This document shows positions 23,728-31,448 of a stretch of 36,310 nucleotides of DNA, one piece after another. Numbering within the stretch: the first letter of the stretch is position 1; each line of letters begins with the position of its first letter. The notes beneath the pieces are model-generated. The model did not search any database, was not told the origin of the DNA, and saw nothing but the letters and a program-made list of their open reading frames with translations. The position numbers were made by a program, and so were the translations under genes. Source of the DNA: Saprospiraceae bacterium (lineage in GTDB: Bacteria; Bacteroidota; Bacteroidia; Chitinophagales; Saprospiraceae); NCBI GenBank assembly GCA_013140975.1, contig JABFRV010000088.1:1-36310 (forward strand), written 5' to 3'.

Positions 23728-25878
23728 ATGAAAAAATTTAGTAAATTAGTAGTTATTTTGATTACAATGGTGGGTTTAAATCTTCAAGCTCAAGTTGAAG
23801 TAGGATGTGGAACTTTTCCATCATCTGACTCCTTAATGGAGACTCTTCCTTGGTATGGAAACAATGAGATATTAGATTCCTTTACCTCTTTAGGATTGCA
23901 AAGGCTAGCACAGAACAACTCTTTAAGTGTACGTAGTAGCGGTAATTCTTGCCCTGATATTGACAACCAATTATTTCTCCCAATTAAGTTTTTCTGGATT
24001 TTAGGAGAAGATGAAGATGCACCAACAGAAATTAGACAACAACTCTTAATTGACTGGATCAATGAGTTCTACCAAAATAATGGAATGCCATTTAGGTTCT
24101 ATGCTGGGTGTCCTATAAGCTGGGTAAATCCGGATAGGCTATTTATCAATAATGATATAGAAGCTTATTTTATGTATTTGGGTCTGCATGCTGTAGATGC
24201 AATTAATGTTTATGTAGTTGATGGTATTTCCGGAGCAGGGGGTACATATAATTCATTTGGGGACTTTATTTATGTAACAAAAACTATATTCAATAGTAGA
24301 GCCGCAGCTAATACATTGAGTCATGAACTAGGACATTTTTTTGGTCTAGAGCATACTCATAAAAATATACACTCAGATCCTTGTAAAAGAGAAGTAGTAA
24401 GTAGAACAAGGCAATTTAACTTAGGATGTGGGCTATTTAAATGGGGCAAGGTATGTGACAAAAATGGAGATGCTTTATGTGACACACCAGCTGATCCTAA
24501 TGATATTAATCCAAATACGGGATTTGCTCGTTATACTTGTCCTTACTCTGGAACTGAACCTGATCTATTTGGGGCTCAATTTGTCCCAGATGAAACAAAT
24601 ATTATGTCTTATTTTGGGGGTTGCAGATCAAGCTTATCTAATGGGCAGAAGGGGGTAATTTGGCATAATTTACTCACAAAACATGATGAATTATTAGAAT
24701 TAGATGCAGATTTTTTAAATCCGGATAAATACGAACCAGATCAGACAGCTGAAACTGCAAGACTCATAACTGTTGGAGAGTCCCAATGTCATTCTATGCA
24801 CAATTACTGCAATGACGAAGTAGATTATCTAAAAGTAATAAAAATCCCATTCATCGGTTATTACTACTTTGAAATAGAGGATGTACTAGGCAGTAATAAT
24901 CCTGTTGATGATGTAAAGATATTCAATAGGAATTCCAATGGGTCGAATGGATTAGAAATAATAACTTCAAGATCATCGAATAATGGCATAAGAAGATTCG
25001 CAATCTTATGCAGTGATATAACGTCGAATAATGGCATTAATATTGAAATAAAAAGGAACACTAGAAGTGAAGGAAAGTACATTGCTAGCCTTACTAAAAG
25101 TAATAAGTTAGAAATTGATAATGATAGTAAAGATTGTTTATCTGAAGGAGATGTATTGTTTATTAAAAATTTGCCACCAAATTGTATAGTTAATTGGTCA
25201 AGTTTCAAATTCATAACATTTTCAAATAATGGTCAAGGAAATCCGGTCAGTGTTATCTCTCTAAATGGAAGTACACCACCAATTGTTATTAGAGCAACTA
25301 TAACACAAAGTAATGGCTGTTATGAACAGGTATCAAGGGAATTTAGCCTTTTGGTAGGTTCCAATCCGCCGATCTTTGAAATTAATGAAATTGAACCTCC
25401 TTGCAGAGTTCATGGCTTTGTATATTATGAAGGATATTATGAGACCAGACCTCGCCTAGATGTACAATGGGAGGTAAGTGACGGCTCGTTAAATCCTGCT
25501 TTTGGTGATTATACAACTTTAAAGCCAGACCAATTAGGTTGGATAACCTTATCGGCAACTTATAATGATGGTTGCGCTTTACCAAGGACTGTCTTTAAGC
25601 AAATTTATGTTGATAACTGCGATGAACTAAGTCCAAAGTTAATTGCAAACCCAAATCCAAGTGACGGTCAAATTCAAGTTTCAGTGGAAAATGTTAGTGT
25701 TGAAAATCCAATTGGTGTGATACAAATTGTTGATATGACCTCAAATATTCTTCTCCAACAGTCAAGTACTGGTAATATTACAACTATTGATGTAAGTTCT
25801 CTGCAAAATGGAGTATATTATCTAACTTGGTCAAGTTCACAAATTAATATTTCAAAAATGATTATAGTGAACCATTAA
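23728..25878 (+). CDS. Secreted M43 (pappalysin-like) metalloprotease with T9SS sorting domain
   Basis: A 716-aa exported zinc protease. The signal peptide ends near LQAQ (19-22). The metzincin zinc motif HELGHFFGLEH is at 199-209 with Glu200 catalytic; GDALCDTPADP near 247-257 is an M43 signature and the Met-turn is NIMSYFGGC at 291-299. After the protease domain come a pre-peptidase-like beta segment (about 325-455: PDQTAETARLITVGE...) and PKD-like beta repeats (about 460-630). The C-terminal roughly 80 residues (PNPSDGQIQVSVEN... to NGVYYLTWSSSQINISKMIIVNH) form a type A T9SS sorting domain. It should therefore be secreted through the T9SS and either released or surface-attached. Possible substrates are unknown. 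Its strand is shared by the following genes but the gaps are modest, so co-transcription is uncertain. Confidence 0.92.
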   Translation: MKKFSKLVVILITMVGLNLQAQVEVGCGTFPSSDSLMETLPWYGNNEILDSFTSLGLQRLAQNNSLSVRSSGNSCPDIDNQLFLPIKFFWILGEDEDAPTEIRQQLLIDWINEFYQNNGMPFRFYAGCPISWVNPDRLFINNDIEAYFMYLGLHAVDAINVYVVDGISGAGGTYNSFGDFIYVTKTIFNSRAAANTLSHELGHFFGLEHTHKNIHSDPCKREVVSRTRQFNLGCGLFKWGKVCDKNGDALCDTPADPNDINPNTGFARYTCPYSGTEPDLFGAQFVPDETNIMSYFGGCRSSLSNGQKGVIWHNLLTKHDELLELDADFLNPDKYEPDQTAETARLITVGESQCHSMHNYCNDEVDYLKVIKIPFIGYYYFEIEDVLGSNNPVDDVKIFNRNSNGSNGLEIITSRSSNNGIRRFAILCSDITSNNGINIEIKRNTRSEGKYIASLTKSNKLEIDNDSKDCLSEGDVLFIKNLPPNCIVNWSSFKFITFSNNGQGNPVSVISLNGSTPPIVIRATITQSNGCYEQVSREFSLLVGSNPPIFEINEIEPPCRVHGFVYYEGYYETRPRLDVQWEVSDGSLNPAFGDYTTLKPDQLGWITLSATYNDGCALPRTVFKQIYVDNCDELSPKLIANPNPSDGQIQVSVENVSVENPIGVIQIVDMTSNILLQQSSTGNITTIDVSSLQNGVYYLTWSSSQINISKMIIVNH

Positions 25879-25941
25879 TTTAATTAATTACCAATCTGTA
25901 ACACCCATGCAAGAATGTTACAAATTTTTAAACAGAAAATT

Positions 25942-26448
25942 ATGAAAATATATTTTAATCTCTTATTATTAACAATGCTATTAAACAGTTGCTGTAAAGA
26001 TTGTGGTGAAGGATGTGCTCAAATTTTGAATGCATTCGAAATAAATTTTTATTGCCTAGTTTACGATAAAAATACAAAAGAGTCTATTATTGGAAATTGT
26101 TTAGCTTGTCCATACTCTGAAATTGGATCTGTATTAATTGACAGCCATGGGGATACAATTAGAAATGAAGGTACAATTAACTCAGGAGGTGAAATGTTAT
26201 TTCCACTCATAAAGAAAGGACGAGATAGTGTAAACTATCCAATTCATCAAGAATATTTTTTACACTTGGTAGATTTTAATGGAATTGAACAAGATGTTGA
26301 TACTATTTCTTTTGATTTTACTCTCATAAATTCTGATCGTTGTGAAAAATTTGATTACAAAGACTTTAGATGTTATTATAATGACAGCCTTTATCTTACA
26401 GAATACAAGTGGTATAAAGAAGGTGGACGAGTAATATTTTATAAGTAG
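25942..26448 (+). CDS. Hypothetical lipoprotein with Cys-rich N-terminus
   Basis: I set the start at ATG 25942 (168 aa) because it gives a proper lipoprotein signal, MKIYFNLLLLTMLLNSC, with Cys17 as the lipidated residue; the ATG at 25915 would put nine charged residues ahead of it. The mature N-terminus is Cys-rich (CCKDCGEGC), with further cysteines in FYC and the GNCLACPYSE segment. The rest looks like a small beta-sandwich (repeated short strands with VNYPIHQEYFLHLVDFNG). No family recognised. It follows the M43 protease by 63 nt and could be co-transcribed with it. Confidence 0.65.
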   Translation: MKIYFNLLLLTMLLNSCCKDCGEGCAQILNAFEINFYCLVYDKNTKESIIGNCLACPYSEIGSVLIDSHGDTIRNEGTINSGGEMLFPLIKKGRDSVNYPIHQEYFLHLVDFNGIEQDVDTISFDFTLINSDRCEKFDYKDFRCYYNDSLYLTEYKWYKEGGRVIFYK

Positions 26449-26473
26449 TTAAATTAAAACATCTGATAACAAT

Positions 26474-26540
26474 GTGCTGAACGACAATGCAGGGTGAAAG
26501 ACATAACATGATGTGTACTCACCCTGCACTGCGTCAGCAC
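26474..26540. repeat. GC-rich imperfect inverted repeat (67 bp)
   Basis: Outer arms GTGCTGA (26474-26480) and TCAGCAC (26534-26540), and inner arms TGCAGGGTG (26488-26496) and CACCCTGCA (26520-26528), are separated by a small interior loop and enclose a 23-nt apical region. The arms are far more GC-rich than the surrounding DNA. It stands 26 nt downstream of the lipoprotein gene. It could be a REP/MITE-like element or a strong transcript-end hairpin; it lacks a U tract. Confidence 0.7.
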
Positions 26541-26729
26541 TAAACCTTTAGCAGATATGAAAAGGAAAAATATCTAACAGATTGAAATCCAGATATATTG
26601 AATTCTGAAATCAAAACATGAAGGATATACTTCGATTGAAGTTTTCTTAAAAATTTCCCACTAATAGGGTGAAAAATTTGATCCGAAAACACCTGAAAAC
26701 AAAGTAGGACTTAATTATTAATTTTCATT
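26541..26729. other. Spacer without a supported gene
   Basis: AT-rich DNA between the hairpin and the broken lipoprotein gene, with stops in all frames. It contains a second copy of TTAGCAGATAT (26548-26558), 182 nt before the next start, compared with 202 nt in the spacer before the M43 gene. Confidence 0.4.
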
Positions 26730-28236
26730 ATGAAAAACATCAGTATTTTTATCAAAAGTATGGAACAAACGTTAATAAAACAATTTTGTAATCCTAAAAT
26801 TAATTTCAATAAGCTTGACAGTTGTCTTTTATTAACAATTATTTTGATTCTATTTGGTACACAGTGTAAGAAAGAGTCAAATGAGATTATCAATTCATAC
26901 CATCAACTAACGTCAAGAATTAACACAAACTGTTGGGACAACACTGAAAGTAATTCAACCATATCTGGCACTTATCAGTCAGGTACATATACAGTTATAA
27001 ATAATTGTATCCGATTTACCAATCATGAAGAATTTAATAAGTCGGAATTATTTTGAATTCATGCTACAACGAGTGAAGTAGAATCTTGGTATAATTCATT
27101 GCCTATTCTTACGTCCGAAAAGGCATACCAAGATTTTATGGACCAATATAATTGTAATGACAACATAACAATAAGCGAGATAACCAGCCTTCTTAGCACT
27201 CATGGAAATACAATTAGATACAACTGGATAGATCAGGAGGAAATAAGTATATCACCTAAGTTCTTTACATATGCAGGATATAGAAATATGGATGGAAATT
27301 TTATGATTGGAGATCAGATAGAAGCAGAATCTGATGGAATCAGAATTACAATTTTCGATGCTGACTGGAATAAGTTAACACAAATAAGAAATACACCTGG
27401 TTTTCCGTCTGATACTGTTAGTTCTGAAGGTGATACTACATTTATTATAGATCCAATTCTTACTTCAAGAATTTCTTGTGATATTAATTGTTGTCCAAAA
27501 AGCTTATCAAGTACAAACTATTATGGTCCCAGCAACAGAAGAAGGTTAAAAGTTGAACTTGAATGGATTGAAAGAACATCTCACAGGAAGGAAGCCACCA
27601 GGCTCAAACTTAACATTTTCAACTCCTAAAATAGAATTTAGATTGAATAAACTAGAATTGGATAAAAAAGATGATTTAGGAATATGGAGCTGTATTAAGA
27701 AGCATCTTACTTTTAATTTACAATGTGATTGGTTTATAAACTATGTATCAAAAATTGAGCATGATCAGTTGGGATTCGGAGTTAGAGGTGAAGTAAAAGC
27801 TTGTAAGGTAAGTGGAGCACTAACGACTTTTATATCTGAAGAAGTTGGGCCATTCGATTATACCCCAAAAGACATGGTGTGTCCGTATAAGATCACCTTT
27901 ACAATTACAATATTTGAAGAATTCAAACAAGCTCCTGAAGCAAGTTTTGTCCTTGAATGCTTTAAGGAAAATAACCCATGTTTCTGTAATATTTGTCCAA
28001 CTGGATATTCATGGGATAAGGCCAATTGCTTTTCAACGCTGTGCTCTAAACTGCCGTTTATTTGGAATAATGGGTATTATTATAAATCATATCCAAATGG
28101 CCCTAACGGTGGAATTTGCCCATTTGGCGGCTCTTTTGATGGTGTAAATTGCTATTTAGGTCCAGTCCCAACAGGGTATCAAGGCAAAGCTTTTGTATAT
28201 AACAATTGCTATTATGTAGTTCCAAAGTGTCCATAA
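26730..28236 (+). pseudogene. Broken lipoprotein gene with Cys-rich C-terminal repeats
   Basis: One ancestral frame appears split by two lesions. Segment 1 (26730-27056) ends at a TGA; the same frame continues without another stop from 27057 to 27629, so a single base change removed the read-through. Near 27550-27629 the frame shifts by +1, and segment 3 continues to 28236. The apparent starts of segments 2 and 3 are both TTG, as expected of artefactual starts. The N-terminus is a lipoprotein-like signal (hydrophobic stretch to FGTQC), the middle is unrecognised, and the C-terminus has two copies of a module of the form CP-G-xxx-D-xx-NC...N-xx-YY (CPTGYSWDKANC... and CPFGGSFDGVNC...), seen in other Bacteroidota surface proteins. 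UGA is a stop elsewhere here (nadE, TPR gene), so recoding is unlikely. Sequencing error is an alternative. Confidence 0.7.
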
Positions 28237-28251
28237 TATAAATCAATTAAA

Positions 28252-28902
28252 ATGATTCCTAAATTATTTTTTATTAAATTTTGTCTTTTTATTACCTTCA
28301 TCTTACTCTCACTAAATTTAGTGTGTCAAGAAAGAAGAAATTTACAAATATTCGCAGGACCAAGTATTACGAATGTACAAGAAATTATCAACGGTGAAAA
28401 GCATTTTTTTGCTTCGCCGGAGCGACCTTTCTATTCAATTCAATATCATTTTGGAATTTGTATTGAAGAAGTTCTTTTATCAAAATATAATTTAGGAATC
28501 AAATATGGATTAAATTTTGATAAAAGAACTTCATCGAATACCTCGTTTAACAAGTATATTGATGATTCCTATGGGTTTATTGGAATTCCGTTACAAATTA
28601 CATATAAACCATTAAAGGATAGAGATATTCGGTTTGAGGCAGGTGCATCTATTCAGTATTTAGTGGACTCAAAATATAAATATATGGGGCCCCTTAAAAA
28701 CTTTCAAGTTGATTATATAGTAGGAATACGGCTACATTTAATAAAAAATATGCATATTGGAGCTCGTTTTTTAGAACCCCTTTATTTATTAAGAGATAAA
28801 GGTAATGTCATAATTATTGATCCCAATATACCTAAAGAGCAGCGACTTTACAAAACCCATGCAATACAGTTTTCTTTAATTTATAAGTTTGAAGTAAAAT
28901 GA
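28252..28902 (+). CDS. Outer-membrane beta-barrel protein (porin-family-like, 216 aa)
   Basis: The signal peptide ends near residue 25 (LSLNLVCQ). The mature protein shows regularly alternating strands with Gly/aromatic residues (LQIFAGPSIT, YGLNFDKRT, YGFIGIPLQITYKP, RFEAGASIQYLVDSKYKYMG, YIVGIRLHLIKNMHIGARF) and ends in an aromatic-containing strand (AIQFSLIYKFEVK), the usual layout of the small PorT/OmpW-like barrels abundant in Bacteroidota. No catalytic motif. It follows the broken gene by 15 nt and overlaps the next gene by 4 nt, so the pair is translationally coupled. Confidence 0.75.
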   Translation: MIPKLFFIKFCLFITFILLSLNLVCQERRNLQIFAGPSITNVQEIINGEKHFFASPERPFYSIQYHFGICIEEVLLSKYNLGIKYGLNFDKRTSSNTSFNKYIDDSYGFIGIPLQITYKPLKDRDIRFEAGASIQYLVDSKYKYMGPLKNFQVDYIVGIRLHLIKNMHIGARFLEPLYLLRDKGNVIIIDPNIPKEQRLYKTHAIQFSLIYKFEVK

Positions 28903-29528
28903 AAATCATTAAATTTGTTTTTTTTCTGGTATTTATTAAAATCACTGTTGATCCAGAAGTATTAATAGCCCAATCAAATGCAGTATTATTAAATATTTCA
29001 ATTAATAGTTATAAGCTTGACAGATTTAATCTTCCTGATTTAAACTCTGCAATTATACAAGGAACTGGCTTTAATCTTGGAATTGGTTATGAAAAAATGA
29101 TGTTCAAGAAAACTTCTATTTTACTAGGATTTGAGTTTTCAAAGAGAAAATATGATTATGCAATTGGTCCTAGAAATAATAATTTTAATGATAATTATAT
29201 TTCCTTTCCATTAAGTTTAAATTACTATATAATTAAGAAATTAGCTATTCAGTTAGGATTGCAATTTGATCATTTGGTATTCAAGCAAAAATTTATATAT
29301 TATAAAGATGCTCCAAATGACCAAATATCTGGATATACTAAATACGACATTGGATTAAATAGTGGAATTAGAATTCAATTGCATAGATTTGAAATAAACG
29401 GTTCTTTCAATTATGGACTAAGAAATATTTATTGTTTAACATATTTAGATCCAGTCTCAGGAGAATTACTTGATGATTTTGCAAAAAGCCATATGTTTAA
29501 ATTTGGTATAAGTTATTTATTAAAGTAA
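28899..29528 (+). CDS. Outer-membrane beta-barrel protein (209 aa), coupled to the previous gene
   Basis: The start ATG overlaps the upstream stop in an ATGA arrangement. A signal peptide (MKIIKFVFFLVFIKITVDPEVLIAQ) precedes about eight barrel-like strands (FNLGIGYEKMMFKKTSILLGFEF, YISFPLSLNYYIIKKLAIQLGLQFDHLVF, YDIGLNSGIRIQLHRFEINGSFNYGLR, HMFKFGISYLL). It appears to be a diverged paralogue or structural cousin of the preceding gene. The two barrels together could form a surface pair or act with the secreted proteins upstream; this is inference from proximity. Confidence 0.75.
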   Translation: MKIIKFVFFLVFIKITVDPEVLIAQSNAVLLNISINSYKLDRFNLPDLNSAIIQGTGFNLGIGYEKMMFKKTSILLGFEFSKRKYDYAIGPRNNNFNDNYISFPLSLNYYIIKKLAIQLGLQFDHLVFKQKFIYYKDAPNDQISGYTKYDIGLNSGIRIQLHRFEINGSFNYGLRNIYCLTYLDPVSGELLDDFAKSHMFKFGISYLLK

Positions 29529-29717
29529 AAATTTACATCTGATAACTTAAAAATAATTCAAATTGCTTTTATTTCAATCAATCGAATTCTGAAGGTATTT
29601 TGGATAAAACAATATCTAATCAGGATTCAGCTTGTTTTGAATAGTTACTAATTCTTTACTACGTTTAAATTCTGTTCAATAATAGAAGTTGAAGAACTTA
29701 GAATTGCAAGCGATATT
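29529..29717. other. Convergent spacer, nothing recognised
   Basis: AT-rich spacer between the barrel gene and nadE. It begins with ACATCTGATAAC (29535-29546), a 12-mer that also occurs just after the lipoprotein gene at 26459-26470. No clear terminator hairpin was found. Confidence 0.4.
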
Positions 29718-31355
29718 TCAATACAGGTAATTTCCTTCAATGGGCAATCTCCTTCCAGATCCAAATGCTTTATAACTTACACGAATTACAGGAGGTGATT
29801 GATATCTCTTAAACTCTGCTTTGTTGACCATTTTTAAAATTCTCAATACCAGATCTTGGTTATGGCCATGTGCAATAATTTCATTGGGTCCTTTTCTTTT
29901 TTCTATATATTGATAAAGAATTGGATCCAATATTGAGTATTCAGGTAACGAATCACTGTCCTTTTGTCCTGGTCGTAGTTCAGCCGAAGGAGGTTTTTCT
30001 ATTGAACTCTGTGGGATTCTTATATGGTCGCGATTAATATAGGCAGCGAGTTTATAAATTTCTGTTTTATAGACATCTGCAAGAACAGCAAGGCCGCCAC
30101 ATAAATCACCATACAAGGTTCCATAGCCTACAGCCATTTCACTCTTATTCGTTGTATTTAATAGAATATGATTGAATTTATTGCTGAAAGCCATTAATAA
30201 CATTCCTCGGATTCTTGCCTGTATATTTTCTTCAGTAACATTTGCCGGAAGTTCTTTGAACCAAGGCTTTAATGTGGATTCGTATGAATTAAAAATATCT
30301 TTTATTGGAATGATTTCATAATGAATTCCAAGATTTTCAGCTAATGCTTTTGCATCTGCTACAGATCCTTCTGAAGAATAGTGCGAAGGCATTAAAATGC
30401 CGGTTACGTTTTCAGGGCCCAATGCGTCTGAAGCAATAACTGCTGTAATAGCAGAATCAATTCCTCCGGATAATCCTAAAATCGCTGATTTAAAATTCAT
30501 TTTCTTAAAATAATCTCTTACTCCAAGAATCAGTGCACGATAGATTAAATCTTCTTTAATTTTGACTTGTTCAATGTTATTTTGAGTATTATTAATTTCG
30601 TTTAAATCATAGCAGCGTATGCATTCTTCAAAATAAGGCATCTCATCATGAATAATTCCGTTATTTGTTACTACTACAGAACCGCCATCAAACACTATAT
30701 CTGTTTGTGAACCGTAACAATTGCAATAAAAAATTGGAATCTTATACCGCAAAGCATTGTTTCGAATTGTATCCAGCCGATCCTGTGTATGCTCGAAACA
30801 AAATGGAGATGCTGATAAATTTAACATGAAGTCCGGTTTCTCATTTATCATCTGATCCATTGGACAGATATCGTACATTGGATTGACATTGTCAACGTTC
30901 CAGATATCTTCACAGATTGTAATTGCAATTTTTTTTCCTTTGAATTCGAAAACGGAAAACTCTTTAGCTGGTTCAAAATAACGATACTCATCAAATATAT
31001 CATAGTTAGGTAACAAACCCTTGTGAGCTATATGAACAACTTTTCCTTCACTTAAGAAAAAAGCAGAATTGAAAAGATCTTTACCTGCTCTTTCAGGATT
31101 AACTGTTGGTGATCCAACCGCGATGCCGATTCCAAATGATTCCTTCGCTAATTCGTGGATGACATTCATGGAACGATGAATAAAATCTCTGAATTCTAAA
31201 AAATCTACTGGAGGATAACCACAGGTACTAAGTTCACTGAAACAAATTAAATCTGCTTTTAAACTTTTAGCTTTGACAATTGCGTTTCGCATCAATTGAA
31301 GATTTCCATCAAAATTGCCGATGTGATAATTTAACTGAGCAAGCGCTATTCTCAC
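29718..31355 (-). CDS. nadE: Glutamine-dependent NAD+ synthetase
   Basis: Converts deamido-NAD+ to NAD+ with ammonia released from glutamine; the last step of NAD synthesis, cytoplasmic. The 545-aa protein starts at GTG, giving the standard beginning MRIALAQLNYHIGNF. The N-terminal nitrilase-type glutaminase domain (1-about 260) has Glu41 in FSELSTCGYPP, Lys112 in HKGLLPNY and Cys148 in TICEDIWN. The synthetase domain has the PP-loop SGGIDSA at 296-302, then GILMPSHYSSEGS, NKSEMAVGYGTLYGD and the C-terminal SYKAFGSGRRLPI. All sites are intact. It is divergent from dnaX. Confidence 0.97.
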   Translation of the reverse strand: MRIALAQLNYHIGNFDGNLQLMRNAIVKAKSLKADLICFSELSTCGYPPVDFLEFRDFIHRSMNVIHELAKESFGIGIAVGSPTVNPERAGKDLFNSAFFLSEGKVVHIAHKGLLPNYDIFDEYRYFEPAKEFSVFEFKGKKIAITICEDIWNVDNVNPMYDICPMDQMINEKPDFMLNLSASPFCFEHTQDRLDTIRNNALRYKIPIFYCNCYGSQTDIVFDGGSVVVTNNGIIHDEMPYFEECIRCYDLNEINNTQNNIEQVKIKEDLIYRALILGVRDYFKKMNFKSAILGLSGGIDSAITAVIASDALGPENVTGILMPSHYSSEGSVADAKALAENLGIHYEIIPIKDIFNSYESTLKPWFKELPANVTEENIQARIRGMLLMAFSNKFNHILLNTTNKSEMAVGYGTLYGDLCGGLAVLADVYKTEIYKLAAYINRDHIRIPQSSIEKPPSAELRPGQKDSDSLPEYSILDPILYQYIEKRKGPNEIIAHGHNQDLVLRILKMVNKAEFKRYQSPPVIRVSYKAFGSGRRLPIEGNYLY

Positions 31356-31378
31356 CTTACAAAAATTTTGTGTAAAAA

Positions 31379-31400
31379 TAGATCAAATAATTGATCAAAT
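31379..31400. repeat. GATCAAAT direct repeat in the nadE-dnaX control region
   Basis: GATCAAAT occurs at 31381-31388 and 31393-31400 (12-bp period), with TTGATCAA palindromic at 31391-31398. On the minus strand this reads as two TTGATC copies about one helical turn apart, like the pair before the DUF2400 gene. It is a possible regulator site for nadE or dnaX. Confidence 0.3.
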
Positions 31401-31426
31401 TAGGAATTAAAGCCGAGCTTAGGGTG

Positions 31427-31434
31427 TAATTTTG
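31427..31434 (+). promoter_or_regulatory. Putative dnaX -7 box
   Basis: TAATTTTG fits TAnnTTTG and ends 14 nt before the ATG at 31449. No -33 TTG lies at the usual distance. Confidence 0.5.
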
Positions 31435-31448
31435 GGGCTTTAACCAAT

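Noticed and set aside
26600-26715. Peptide-like stretch FDPKTPENKVGLNY before the broken gene
   Set aside because: The frame is preceded by two stops and has no start codon, so there is no supported gene.
27054-27056. UGA recoding (selenocysteine or Trp code)
   Set aside because: TGA serves as the ordinary stop of nadE and the TPR gene, and no selenocysteine element was seen downstream.
27099-27629. Separate 176-aa gene starting at TTG 27099
   Set aside because: The frame is continuous with the preceding segment except for one TGA, so it is treated as part of one broken gene.
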